From contig CM037587.1 of NCBI GenBank assembly GCA_021018995.1, forward strand, positions 60,362,104 to 60,426,103: DNA of 64,000 bases. The letters are read 5' to 3'. The notes under the pieces are model-generated. The model saw only the letters and a list, made by a program, of their open reading frames with translations. It had not been told where the DNA came from and ran no database searches. The translations under genes were made by a program, and so were the position numbers. Of this stretch, positions 21,410 to 32,601 are shown one piece after another. The DNA is from Chloranthus sessilifolius. Its lineage: Eukaryota; Streptophyta; Magnoliopsida; Chloranthales; Chloranthaceae. The stretch's first letter is position 1; every line of letters starts with the position of its first letter.

Positions 21410-22805
21410 TGATCGACTCTTTATATGTGTATCTAATTAAATCTTAACTTATTACAAGCGCACAATGAAAATTATAATGCTAGTATAGGATCGCACCCAT
21501 GAGGAAGTATTTTATCTTTATATTTCTCTTTTAAAAACTTATATTTACCTTTAAGGTTCTAAACTACTTGAGAAATATGAATAAAAGAATGGTTCTTTTA
21601 AACTAAGTATAGAAAAATAAATCTAAATCCTCCTTCAGATTGTGGTCGTCAATCACAATCTTCAGCTATTGAATGTTCACAAATTTAAAATTCTGTTACA
21701 CTATATCTTAATCCTCTAGGATTTGGGCGTCAATAAAAAACTAGAATCATTCAATATAGATTTATACTAATATTTAATTTACCAAAAATTTGAGCATCAA
21801 TCAAACTCCAGAAAATCAAAGATGGAAAAATAAAACTGTTACACTAATATGCAAATCTCAACCTGAGTCGTCAATTCAAATTAAAATTTGGAGATGTTTA
21901 TAAAGTAGTAAATTGTAATATAAATAAATCTAAACTAGAAAGCAAAAGTAGAATCATTCAAAGGATTGATCTTTCAGCTTTCTCAACCTTGGTTGTCAGG
22001 TAAGACCTTAGAGAACTGTGACTGATGTTACTTGATAAACCTAAACTACTTTGATCGGAAGAAGACACAAACCTTAGTCATCAATTGATGCTGCGAAATT
22101 ATTTAATAAATTATTCCTATACCAAGCTCTCTTATTTATAGATCATAAGGGATCTATTTATAGTGATCTAATTCTAATAAAAGAAACTAGTAAAAATAAA
22201 ATATTCCTAATATAACTCTAATTCCTAATTTTATTCTTCCTTGCTTTCAATGGTTGATGTGCTTTTGGACTTTCTCCTTAATTTCAGCAATCGAGATCTT
22301 TAGGAGTCTTTCTTCATCAATCTTCTCAGATCCGTGATTCACCAAACTTCTAATTTAAGAGTTCTTATATTTTTGTTCATGACAGTGTAAATTTCTTCAC
22401 ATGACCAGTAGCAATGAGAAGCTTTATTTGTAAAATCGTAAATCACAATTTCTTTTCTCTAGACAATTTTATATTACGATCGATCGTATTCCTTTCTTTG
22501 TTGTATCGTGTTTCACTTTTGAATGTCTTCTCTGAAGAATCATAAATTACAATTTCTTATTTCTTTTTTTGTTTCGTTCAATCGTAAAACACGGTTTCTC
22601 GACTTTAAACACACGTCGAATCGTCTCTTGCATTTAATTGTCTTTCTGATTGCTTTTTGAGTTTATTTTGACAAAGATTAACACTTTAATTATCTTTTAC
22701 TAATTTTTCTTAATATTTGTACATCATTAACTTGTTAGTAGTAAATTGAGGGTCTAACATCACTAAGTTAAGGGTGATAAATTGATAAATTATGTGACTC
22801 ATCAC
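21410..22805 (-). repeat. Left (3') LTR of the Athila-like element
   Basis: Matches 27541-28921 with many point changes and indels. Adjacent on the interior side is the minus-strand purine-rich AAGTTTGAGGG, a likely polypurine tract. Confidence 0.82.
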
Positions 22806-23165
22806 ACCCTCAAACTTAAGTCTTGCTAGTCCCTAGTAAACAAGGAAAGAAATATTAATCTGAAATTTAAATCTCACTTTCGTACGGAGCACGATTGTAT
22901 TTAGTAGATGTAACAAGCCTTTACACCCCTAGGTGATCCATAGTCGAGGAGTTATAGTCTCCTGAAGATTTTCAGTGAAGTTACCTATAAACTTTAAATA
23001 TTATTTATTTATTTATTTTAAATTCAAAAAAAAAAAAAAAAGCAAAAGATTAAAAATCTAAACTAATTTTGTACACTAACTAGCTTAATCATTACATGGT
23101 GGTTATGATTTTTTAAAACTTACAAATTTTTTATACCCTTACTTTCTATTATAGTAGTTATCCTT
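22806..23165 (-). other. Interior 3' region of the Athila-like element
   Basis: Non-coding. It includes the polypurine tract and a poly-A run near 23030. The sequence TCCTT at 23161-23165 is the left flank of the nested LTR. Confidence 0.5.
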
Positions 23166-24691
23166 TGTGCAACCGTGAGATTTTTGAGACGATCCCGTCA
23201 CGATGATGCACTCACTAATGAAAATATAGAGTCGCCACCCGGAGCTTTTGGTGTCTCGAGAAATCTAGATCATTTTTACAAGCACCGAAGTACCATAAAT
23301 ATGACTCTAAATCTGTTCCACGCTAAAGGCTCTTGAGTAGAGGCTTCGGTTATTGATTAGGAAGGTGTTAGGTACCCAATCAACCCGCTAAATGCGGTCT
23401 CTACTTATGGCCAAAACAAGAATGATAAAAAAGAAATGAAAAAGGCTTCTTCTTGCCCAAATTGATCTTAAAATCCTATTTGTGCCTCTTTGTTCCTATC
23501 AAAAATTCGACAGCGTAACGGCACAAATGGGAGGATAGAGGAGAAACCAAGAAGGTAGAGTAATAGATGGGAGAGCCGGAGCTCTCGGGCCCTTGTTGCA
23601 CCGTTGTGGAGCCTTGCGTTCACTTGCTTCGGTGAGCTTTTGAAGGCTTGTATGATGAGAAACGAGATTCTAACAACTATGGCTTGATAGCTAAGGGGTA
23701 GAGAGGGAGGGCTAGGGGGTAACACACCTCTAACCAAGAGCTTTTGGTGAAATGCTACAGTCTAAAGGAGTTTTTTAAGTTCTGAAATTTATATGGGAAT
23801 GGTGCACTAGAGAGAGAAGGAATTCCTTAATCTCTTTAATACAATTTTTTCAAGCCTTTGTAAAGGGAGGGGTGCCTCTCTATTTATAAGAAAAATAAAG
23901 GTTAGGAGGGTGATTAGAGGCTAATTGGGATTAATAATTAGGTAATAGGCCATCTAAGGTTTCCTAGGGTTTTTGGAGCTTTAAAAAATGTAAGAAGGTG
24001 CGCCAATGGCGGATGATAGGATGAGGCTTTAAACCACTTAAGGAGTTGCACATAGGTAGTAAATGGGTGCAATTGAACTAGCAAAATACACTGCAAAGGT
24101 CAAGGTGGTTAACAAGTCAAACCCCAATCATGAAATTCGAGACAAAAACCCAGGTTTACAGTTCATATGTCTGGCGCAACTACACAGTAAAACAGTTGTA
24201 TATAGTAGCTTTGGGAAGTCGACTGCCCGCGGGGGGACCCACTTATAACTAGCGTAACTATTAGTTGCGCCAAATCTCTAGTGGGCTCCACATTATTTAC
24301 CACTTTGCCCTTCCTCTTCAGAATACGATAACTTCTCACACACAGCTTCGATTGGGGTAATTCTTGGCTCGTTGGAAAGATGAGGACATCTACTTTTCAA
24401 TGGTATGAGATTCGATTATAATAAAAGGTTACAGCTAGTCCCAATACACTACTCTTCATCCATTACTCGGGAAAGCTAGGTTTAGGTCCAGAATGGGTTC
24501 TAAGGGTCAGGATAGGTTTCTAAGGGTTCGGGAAGGTTCCTAAGGGATCTAGGATGATTTAAGGATTGGGAATGGTTCCTAAGGTTTTGAAAAGGTTCCT
24601 AAGGGTTCCATACATGCCATCAAAAGCTCGGAGGTGTGCCTCTCTCGAAATATGTTTCGATTGGGCCTTGAGCAAAATTTGGGTGTCTACA
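23166..24691 (-). mobile_element. Nested solo LTR, Tat lineage (1526 bp)
   Basis: It begins TGTGCAACC and ends GGGTGTCTACA on the plus strand, and its body matches the LTR at 57008-58629 (shared AGAGTCGCCACCCGGAGCTT near 23231 and GGGTTC/CCTAAGG repeats near the end). Flanks are TCCTT and GCCTT, a 4-of-5 match for a target duplication. A minus-strand TATA box lies at 23878-23890. There is no interior, so it is a solo LTR inside the Athila-like element. Confidence 0.8.
24173..24272. repeat. Dyad words GGCGCAACTA in the Tat-type LTR
   Basis: GGCGCAACTA at 24173 and an imperfect palindrome AGCGTAACTATTAGTTGCGC at 24251-24270 lie upstream of the TATA box. The related LTR at 57008 has different dyad words at the same distance. 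Confidence 0.55.
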
Positions 24692-26441
24692 GCCTTGATC
24701 AGAACTAAGCAATTTCAACTTTATAAAGCGAGTGTGTGCGTACCAGTGGATAGTTTATTCTTCATAAAATTTTCTAAACTGTAGATTTAGAAAATATTTT
24801 AATCCAAACTCTCACTATTGACATATCCTCAAAAAGATATAAATTTTTTTTGGGTTCTTTCAATGTGATGTATATGATAAATTTGAAGGATAATTGACTG
24901 AAAGGATAAATCTCATGGAATGGATAATTATTTCTATTTATATGATTTTTCCTTTATTCATAGTATCTATAGCATATGTCTCTACTAGACTCATGCTTTT
25001 GCAAATCGTAAATCAAAAACGTCTTCCTTCGGCTTGTAATGAGGCTTTTGGTTAAGAGGTTTCAAAGAAAGGTAGATTGAATTCAAAGGTTTATGAGAAT
25101 TTAATTCTTCCTTCTCTATCTTCTTCACTTCTTTTCTACTTCAGTAGGTATCCAAAAAGTTGGATAACTTCTTCCTATTTTTTTTTTCTTTTGTTTATCT
25201 TACGTAAATCCCATTTCTTGCTTTCTTTTCTTTCTTTGGCTATCCTTTTGATTTTTAGCTTGGAATCTTTTTGCTTCTTTTTTTTTTTCTTTTTTTAGAA
25301 TTGTAGTTACAATTTTTGACTCTTTTCCCATATATATATAAATATTTTTTTTTCACTTGTACCCTTTTGTTGGCATGTCCCTTATCTATTTTTATATACT
25401 CCTTTCACTTCCTCGTCTTCCCTTCTTTTGCATTCTAAACCCTCAGAAATTGTAAGGGTTAAAGGTTGAAAGCTTTAGGTAGTTCATATGGTTAAGGGTT
25501 TATAAAATTATGGTACAAAGAAATTTGGTTTAAGCTTGGATAAATTCTTTTATGGGATTTTGGCTTTTTATTTTTGACTAACAAAAGATGGCCTTTGATC
25601 ATTTTTACGATTCACTAGTATAGATGTCATATTGTTTTGATACATTTAATAGATAGTTCTAAAAGAAATAAATCATCATAATCACATAATATTTGATTCA
25701 ATTTTTTCAGCGATATGAGATTTCATTAAAAACAAGTTAAGAAGTTCAATAGAATTTAAGCTTGAATAGATAATAGTCTCTCTCTGAATAGAAGAGGAAT
25801 TATGGCTCAAAAGTTCACCGATTTATAAAATTTTAAAACTATATTCTAAATATTGTAATTTAAATCAACTTATAGTTTCAAACATTCGATTCTAATACAG
25901 TGTTCAAAAGAGCAAAGACATGAATTGTAACTACTCTATTGTTATGATTGCTGAATTTTTACTACAATGGATCGTGAAGTTTTCAAGATTCATAATTTTT
26001 CTATCATATTTCATATGTAATGGTTAACTGATCTAAATATTTACAGATTTTTTTTTTTATATGCAAGGAAGATAAAATAAAATAAATATAAACAAACTAA
26101 TATACATAGAAGTTGTGTATCCCCCAAACTTAAATAGGACAATGTCCTTATTGTGTAAAAATAGGGGACATCATGATTTAATCATAACATACTTGCTGGG
26201 AAAAAAAAATTTCTAACTAAAAGAAAATAAAAGAGTTAGTTTATATATTTTATAGGATTTTGCTACGGATGAGTCGAAAGCTCGACGGTGCTCATGAGTA
26301 TATCAAACATGCTCAGGGTTTGCCAGTGATATAGTGATCACCGGTCCTTTGGCTGGAAAGAAAAAATTCAGGGTTCCATATCCTCGTTTGAGAATTAAGT
26401 GGGGAGACATGAACAAAATATGTGCTCTCCTCTAATTTTTT
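24692..26441 (-). other. Interior of the Athila-like element without coding sequence
   Basis: AT-rich, with poly-T tracts near 25165-25300 and a CCCCCAAACTTAAATAGGACAATGTCC-like segment near 26120 that is common downstream of gag in such elements. No RT or integrase motif is found on either strand. Confidence 0.55.
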
Positions 26442-27200
26442 TTAGATTTTTATAAAAATTGATGGTGTGCCACAAGCATTAGGAAAGGGTAACCTTGGTA
26501 TATATGGTACTTTAGTCACAATATTCAGCACACTATCTTTATTACTTTTTTGGGGTCTATTTTCAATTTCTATTATTTTTAGGTTTTCTGGTAGGGAGAC
26601 ATCTTTAATTTTAGGCTTACTATTCTTGGTCTCGGGGATGATTTCTAACGTAGACATCTCCACCTTGTTGTCAACAGTCTTACAACCTCTTAAAAGTTGA
26701 ACTTGGATCTATTCGGCGGGAATTAATGTATCTCCCACAAAAACTTGTCCTCCCGAGTCACTCACAGGTCGTGATTGTAATTGGTTGCTCTCTCATTCCG
26801 CCAATTGAGGAGCTAGCTGCCCAACTTGGGCTTCTAATTTCGTAATGGACTGGGTATGTGAATGTAATAAAAGAGAGAGTTTAACAAACTAGGATAAATC
26901 CTTGGAACGCTGATGCCACTATTGCTGTAAATCCCTAAAGATTTCAATAACTGTGTAATCAAATCCGCTACTCGGAGGACTGAACTACTACTACTCATAT
27001 GATTGATATGATCTCATGGGTGGAAGGTAGGTCTGTTGAAAATTCTGTGCAGGAGGATAGTTTGGCTCAACAACAGATGACCTCTATTGTTAGCCACTAG
27101 TGGAGCCATAATTAAAATAAGGATGGTTACTCCGCTGCGAGTTATACTTGTTACCGTATTCACTCTGCTGGAATGCATACGCCCATTCCCAGTCTATTTT
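26442..27200 (-). pseudogene. Decayed gag C-terminus / protease linker, Athila type
   Basis: Reading from 27200 down, a frame with several stops gives the gag tail: EYGNKYNSQRSNHPYFNYG, LEAQVGQLAPQLAE (the usual heptad-like segment), then TVDNKVEM and the acidic/basic linker ending YIPRLPFP, which precedes protease in this lineage. The last 73 residues (26442-26663) are stop-free. It cannot make protein. Confidence 0.72.
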
Positions 27201-27517
27201 CTTTAGGTATAATGGGGCAACAGGGCATTCAAACACTCAAAAAGATTTAAATTTTGAGATCGAGTGTGATGCATACACCAGAAAAATATATTTTTATGTT
27301 TTTTATTTTATTTAATTTTTATTTTAGAAAGCAGGGAGAGAAACAAATCTGAGCCTCTAGCTTCTTTGATTAGGAGAAGTTGAAACTTTGATTCGCTGGC
27401 TTTAAATAAACCTGTAAAAGCTTAAGAAGCGATCAAGAAAAATAAAATATAAAGAAAAATAAAAAGAGAAAGACAAATATTTATTTTCTGAAATAAAAAT
27501 ATAAATTAAAATCCGCT

Positions 27518-27535
27518 TCCCAGGCAATGGCGCCA
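27518..27535 (-). promoter_or_regulatory. Primer binding site (Asp tRNA type)
   Basis: Minus-strand TGGCGCCATTGCCTGGGA lies 5 bases inside the right LTR. Apart from two changed bases it is complementary to the 3' end of plant Asp tRNA. Confidence 0.8.
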
Positions 27536-27540
27536 AAACT

Positions 27541-28921
27541 TGATCGGCTCTTTATATGTGTATCTAATTAAGTCTTAACCTATTGCAAGCACACAATGAA
27601 AATTGTAATGTTAGTATAAGATCGCTCCCACGAGGAAGTGTTTTATCTTTATATTTCACTTTTAAAAACTTATATTTATCTTTAAAGTTCTAAACTACTT
27701 GAGAAATATGAATAAAAGAATAGTTTTCTTAAACAAAGTGCAGAAAACTAAATTTAAATCTTCCTTCAGATTGTGGTCATCAATTACAATCTTCAGCTAT
27801 CGGATGTTTACAAATTTAAAATACTGTAACACTATATCTCAATTCTCTAAGATTTGGGTGTTAATAAAAAACTAGAATCATTCAATATAGATTTATACTA
27901 ATCTTTAATCTATCAGAAATTTGGGTGTCAATCAAACTCCAAAAAATAAAAAATGGAAAAATAAAACCGTTACACTAATCTACAAATTTCAACCTGAGTC
28001 ATCAATTCAATTCAAAATTTGGAGATATTTACAAAGCAATAAATTGCAATAAAAATAAATCTAAACTAGAAGGCAAAACTAGAACCATCCAAAGGGTTGA
28101 TCTTTCAGCTTCCTCAGCCTTGATTGCCAGGCAAGACCTTAGAGAACTGTGGATGATGTTACTTGATAAACCTAAACTACTTTAATCGAAAAAAGACACA
28201 GACCTCAGTCATCAATTGATGCTGTCAAATTCTTCGATAAATTATTCCTATACCAAGCCCTCTTATTTATAAATCATAAGGGGTTGATATATAGTGATCT
28301 AATTCTTATAAAAGAAACTACTAAAAATAAAAGATTCCTAATATAACTATAATTCCTAATTTTATTTTTCATTGCTTTCAATGGTTGATGTGCTTCAGCA
28401 ATCGAAATCTTTAGGAGTCATTCTTCATCAATCTTTTCAAATCTGTGATTCACCAAACTTCTAATTCAAGAGTTCTTCTATTTTGGTTCGTGGCCGTATA
28501 GATTTCTTCACATGATCAGCAACAATGAGAAGCTTTATTTGTAAAATTGTAAATCACGATTTCTTTTCTCTACAACTTTTCTTTGGACGATTTTATATTA
28601 CGATCGATCGTATTCTTTTCTTTGTTGTATCGCCTTTCACTTTTGAATGTCTTCTCTAAAGAATCATAAATTACGATTTCTCATTTCTTTCTTTGTTTCA
28701 TTCAATCCAATTTTTCGGCTTTCAATACATGTCGAATCATCTCTTGCGCTCAATCTTCTTTCTTATTACTTTTTGAGTTCATTTTAACGAAGATTAACAC
28801 TTTAGTTCTCTTTTACTGATTTTTCTTAATATCTGCACATTATTAACTTGTTAGTAGCAAACTGGGGTCTAGCATCACTAAATTAAGGGTGATAAATTGG
28901 TAAATTATGTGACTAATCACA
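27541..28921 (-). repeat. Right (5') LTR of the Athila-like element
   Basis: Partner of 21410-22805. It ends ...GACTAATCACA on the plus strand. Confidence 0.82.
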
Positions 28922-30491
28922 TACAGACAGTATAGAACCTCACATAGTCGATCGTTGTTCTCATGAACAGACTCGTATGAGCACCTCGTATATGAATGGG
29001 CGCCTCATATATGTAGGGTTATTGAAATATCAGCTAAGGATTGAGTCTAGTGAGACTAATAGAGTCATTGATCCTTGCCTTGAATGGCTAAACGATAAAG
29101 AGTGTCGGCCTTTGTTCACACAAATATTGGCATACAGAATATATATAGGACTATGGTTGGTGTTTGGTATTAACACTGAATTAATTAAAAGATATTGATA
29201 ATTAACCCATAAATCATAAACTTAATGAAAGCACATAATATCTAGATAACCTAACTTTCATTTGATAATTTTAGAAGAATTATAATGAATCTTATAACTT
29301 GTGATTGTTAATATCATGATTGTAAATCTTTGTTTCTAGCCAATGTTGTTGCATGTAACCTGTAGAATATCATTCTATGTTTAAATTATGAACCTCTTTA
29401 TTTCCTTCTTTAGTTGTGAATTGAGTACTACGAGTTGTTATTATTCTCGTTGATGTTACCATCATGATTAAATGGAATATGCTTATGTTATAAGTATCTA
29501 GAACTTCCATCTAATGCTTAGTTATATTATCACAACTGTTGGAAACCTCACTTGCAATTGCACCTATGGAATGTTTTCATACTACTAGTATTAGAAACCT
29601 ATTACAATGCTAACTAAGACTTTATTGAGCTTCATCGCTTACAATTGTTTTATGACCCAAAAATTTTAGAGGCCAGTCAGCAACCACCTAGTCAGGAATA
29701 GAAGAGCTGAAAAAGGAAGGATCATGATGTGATCAAAGAGCTTAAAGTTAAGCTCATTTTGTTCATGGAGCTACCAACAGTACTTGTTTTTAATAGGAAC
29801 TTTCCTTTACTTTGGTTTTATTTTAAGTCCAATATTTTTGAAAAATGATAATGTATCTTTGTATTGAAACTTAAATGACAAGGATCTTTTAATGTTTTAT
29901 TCGATAAAAGTCTTTTACGTTATATTTTCGTTAACGATTGAAACTGTTACGATCAAGTCATAAGCCTGAATATGCCCGATCAGGTTAACGAAAATGAAAA
30001 ATTAAACCGATAGTGTTTAATTAAAGTTTTCGCGACTACTTTGATAAATGAAATTTAATCGTTTCTGCAATTAAAGCATTTTCCGTGAGATTTTATAAAA
30101 AAAAATGTGATAATTTACCTGAAAAGAGATACGAAGTAAGAAGTTGAACTCAAAAGATATACAAATATGAATATGGATATGAATACAAATGGAGTGTGCT
30201 TGTCGTGCTAGCTCGCATTGGCGCCGCTGACGGACTGTGAGGCAGGGTGCGAGGGGCGTGACAGCTTTTATATACGGTTTTGAAGGTGAGAATTTTGGAG
30301 GAAAGAAAAGAAAAGAAAAAAAATGCCCACCATAAGTATGTGACTGGCAAAACTTGAGAATGCTATGAAACTCACTCTCGGATACACAACTTCGGATAAT
30401 TTGATCCAAACAAACCTTGAACAACTCTGGATCCTCCCAAAAATAGGATTTAATCTTAGAAAAAAAAGGTCCTTAGCTTTGATATCCCTTT
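28922..30491. other. Unassigned AT-rich DNA
   Basis: 28922-29000 appears to continue the host repeat cut by the Athila-like element (GAACCTCACATAG). After that I see short frames and AT-rich stretches but no domain, terminal repeat or tRNA. Confidence 0.4.
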
Positions 30492-30715
30492 CACTACGTG
30501 AAAAAGCCAAAAAAACTACTGCCTTAAACAGTGATTTTTTCCAAAAATCACTGTCTTTGACAGTGGCTGTTTTAAAAAAAATCACTGCTCTAACCAATTG
30601 TAAAAAATATAGTGGTTTTTTTTTACCACTACACATGGCAGTGGTTTATGAGCTTCAACAACGACTGCTCTTAACAGTCATAGAAAAAATACCACTGCTT
30701 TTGGCAGTGATTTTT
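30492..30715 (+). mobile_element. CACTA-like terminus with inverted subterminal repeats
   Basis: CACTACGTGAAAAAG at 30492 has the CACTA end form. It is followed by at least five small inverted repeats of CACTG(N8-10)CAGTG type (e.g. CACTGTCTTTGACAGTG, CACTGCTTTTGGCAGTG). Subterminal repeats are the binding sites of TNPA in En/Spm elements. The opposite end is not found, so this is a fragment or a foldback derivative. Confidence 0.55.
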
Positions 30716-31800
30716 TATGCAAATAAAAATAAAAATAAAAATTACGTCGACGATTTTTTATGCAATTTTTTAAAAATTAATATTATTTTTATACTTTTTT
30801 TAATGTTTTTTTTTTTAATGCAATTTTTTTTTATGCTTTTTTCAATACAATTTTTTTTAATGCTTTTTTTTTAATGTAATTTTTTTAATGCTTATTTTTT
30901 AATGTAATTTTTTTAATACTTTTTTTTAATGCTTTAAAAAAAAATTATATAAAGAAAAAAAACTATTAATCTCATATTTTAACACATCCATTCAACTCAA
31001 ATGCAAATCATTCAATGCCATTAATAAAAAAAATAGATGTCCAATTCTTTTATTCAAACAAAAGTTACATCTCAATCGATGATCCAACCTTTCAAATCAG
31101 CCAAACATTTTAAACTCTACATGCCCAATACTTTTATTGAAATAAAAAGAAGAAGAAAAGAAAGAGAGATAACAATTTAAGGACCCCATAGCTAATTTTT
31201 AAAATAAAAGAAAAGAAAAAATTAAATTTGCTTCACTTCTCCTGTCAAGTGTCTCCGACCCCTAATGATCCGTTTTCGGTGAGCTTCATATCGGAAAGCT
31301 TCGCCTGAAATCAAAGGAAGAAATCATTAAATTGAGATATTGATGACTTCCATCTAAGGAGCCTCCATCTAATAGACCGGGTTGAAAATGTTGACCAGCT
31401 ATATAAATAGGTTGTATGCAAGTTAGGCCAAACCTGACCTGAACCCAACCTGGTACCTGTTTGCTACACAATATATAGATATATCATTTTTTTAACAAAT
31501 CCAGGTCAGGTCCAAAAGTGGATAATAGGTCGGGTCCAAAAGTGGATAACAGATTAGGTCCAAAAGTTGACAGCCATAAATAAGGGAGTAGTTGGTAAGT
31601 AGGATCTTGTGGTTGTACTTGGTTATGCTTAATCAAAATTAAAATTTTCTGATTGGCGAACCCACTTCAATGTTGCCTTCTTACTGTTTGAACTTGCAAA
31701 AAATGGTTTCCCCCATGTTATATAAACCAGTATATCAGAAATGGGAGAAAATCACACTCAAGAAAAACGCTAGGAGATGTAGAGATAGGAATAAAAATCA
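30716..31800. other. AT-rich low-complexity and unassigned DNA
   Basis: 30780-30960 is poly-A/poly-T low complexity with TTTTTTAATG repeats. 31250-31310 could be a short 3' exon on the minus strand (acceptor TTTCAG near 31300), but no family is recognisable. Confidence 0.35.
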
Positions 31801-31820
31801 ATTTGTATACTGAAGCCTAC

Positions 31821-31965
31821 CATAAAGATTATCTGCTAAGGATCCACCAGCTAAACACTCATAAATCAGGATTTGTTGCTTTGAATCATGACAAAATCCT
31901 TCCAATGTCACAAGATTTTGATGGCGAACTTGAGATAAAAGATGCACCCGCGGGTCGGAATCAAC
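31821..31965 (-). pseudogene. Receptor-like kinase exon fragment (N-lobe)
   Basis: The minus strand encodes RVHLLSQVRHQNLVTLEGF followed by CHDSKQQILIYECLAGGSL and ADNLYG. This is the alphaC-to-hinge part of a plant receptor-like Ser/Thr kinase: HxNLV, then the IYE hinge. The exon ends at a good donor (ATG|GTAGGC at 31821/31820). No neighbouring kinase exon (VAIK lysine, HRD, DFG) is found nearby. It is an isolated fragment, probably carried by a transposon or the relic of a destroyed gene. Confidence 0.65.
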
Positions 31966-32601
31966 ATAGATAGAATAATTGAGTAATCTCTAAAAGCAAC
32001 TCCATAGGTTCAAGAGCAGATTAAAAAATGGAAGCATAGAGCCAAGCTAGTATCGAGCAAGAAGACGCTACAAAACTCTTTAGAAAGGCGTTTCTCTTTT
32101 ATAAACCATTGCAAATAACTATATAGACAAACTAAATGGAAATTCTATGCAGCAAGAAACATGCAAAAAGCTTCTAGAATAATTTTTTCTTCTAGTAATC
32201 CATGTGTGAAATCCAGATAGAAGATGTGATTTAGAACCTTTCATTCTAAAATTGAGCTCCGCAAATACCCTCCATAAAAATCCAATTATTTTCCATCAAA
32301 TATTCCTCTGACAGCAAGAACAAAAACCAGTAAGAAGTCTCCCAATGGTTAATAGATCCTCAAAAATTAGATGACATGAACGTAGCTTGCATTTTGCATG
32401 ATACATTTTTGATATGCATATAATTGATTACTCCGAAAAGGTTCAGCTTTTGTTATTTTCATTTAACCCTTACTTTCTGTCAAATATTTCTTTGACAGAA
32501 AGCAAGAACCAGCAAGACCCTCCTAATGTTAGTATCATAGACTCTAAAAAAATTTCGATTCCATGAACTTGGTTTACATTTTGAAGATACATAACATTCA
32601 G
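31966..32601. other. Unassigned DNA
   Basis: No domain, terminal repeat or stable frame seen. It ends where an LTR appears to begin. Confidence 0.35.

Larger units (their letters stand above)
21410..28921 (-). mobile_element. Athila-like non-autonomous LTR retrotransposon
   Basis: Two LTRs of about 1.39 kb (21410-22805 and 27541-28921) bound a 4.7-kb interior. On the minus strand the LTR runs TGTGATTAGTCACATAATTTA... to ...GAGCCGATCA. The primer site beside the right LTR is complementary to Asp-tRNA, as in Athila-type gypsy elements. The interior holds only a decayed gag/protease start and a nested solo LTR; RT and integrase are absent. No 5-bp duplication is visible (TATTA before, TACAG after), so an end or flank has changed. 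Confidence 0.8.

Noticed and set aside
21405..28926. Target site duplication for the Athila-like element
   Set aside because: The flanks TATTA and TACAG do not match.
30071..30874. Overlapping frames on both strands near 30.1-30.9 kb
   Set aside because: They cross low-complexity poly-A/T and CACTA subterminal hairpins; no domain is visible.
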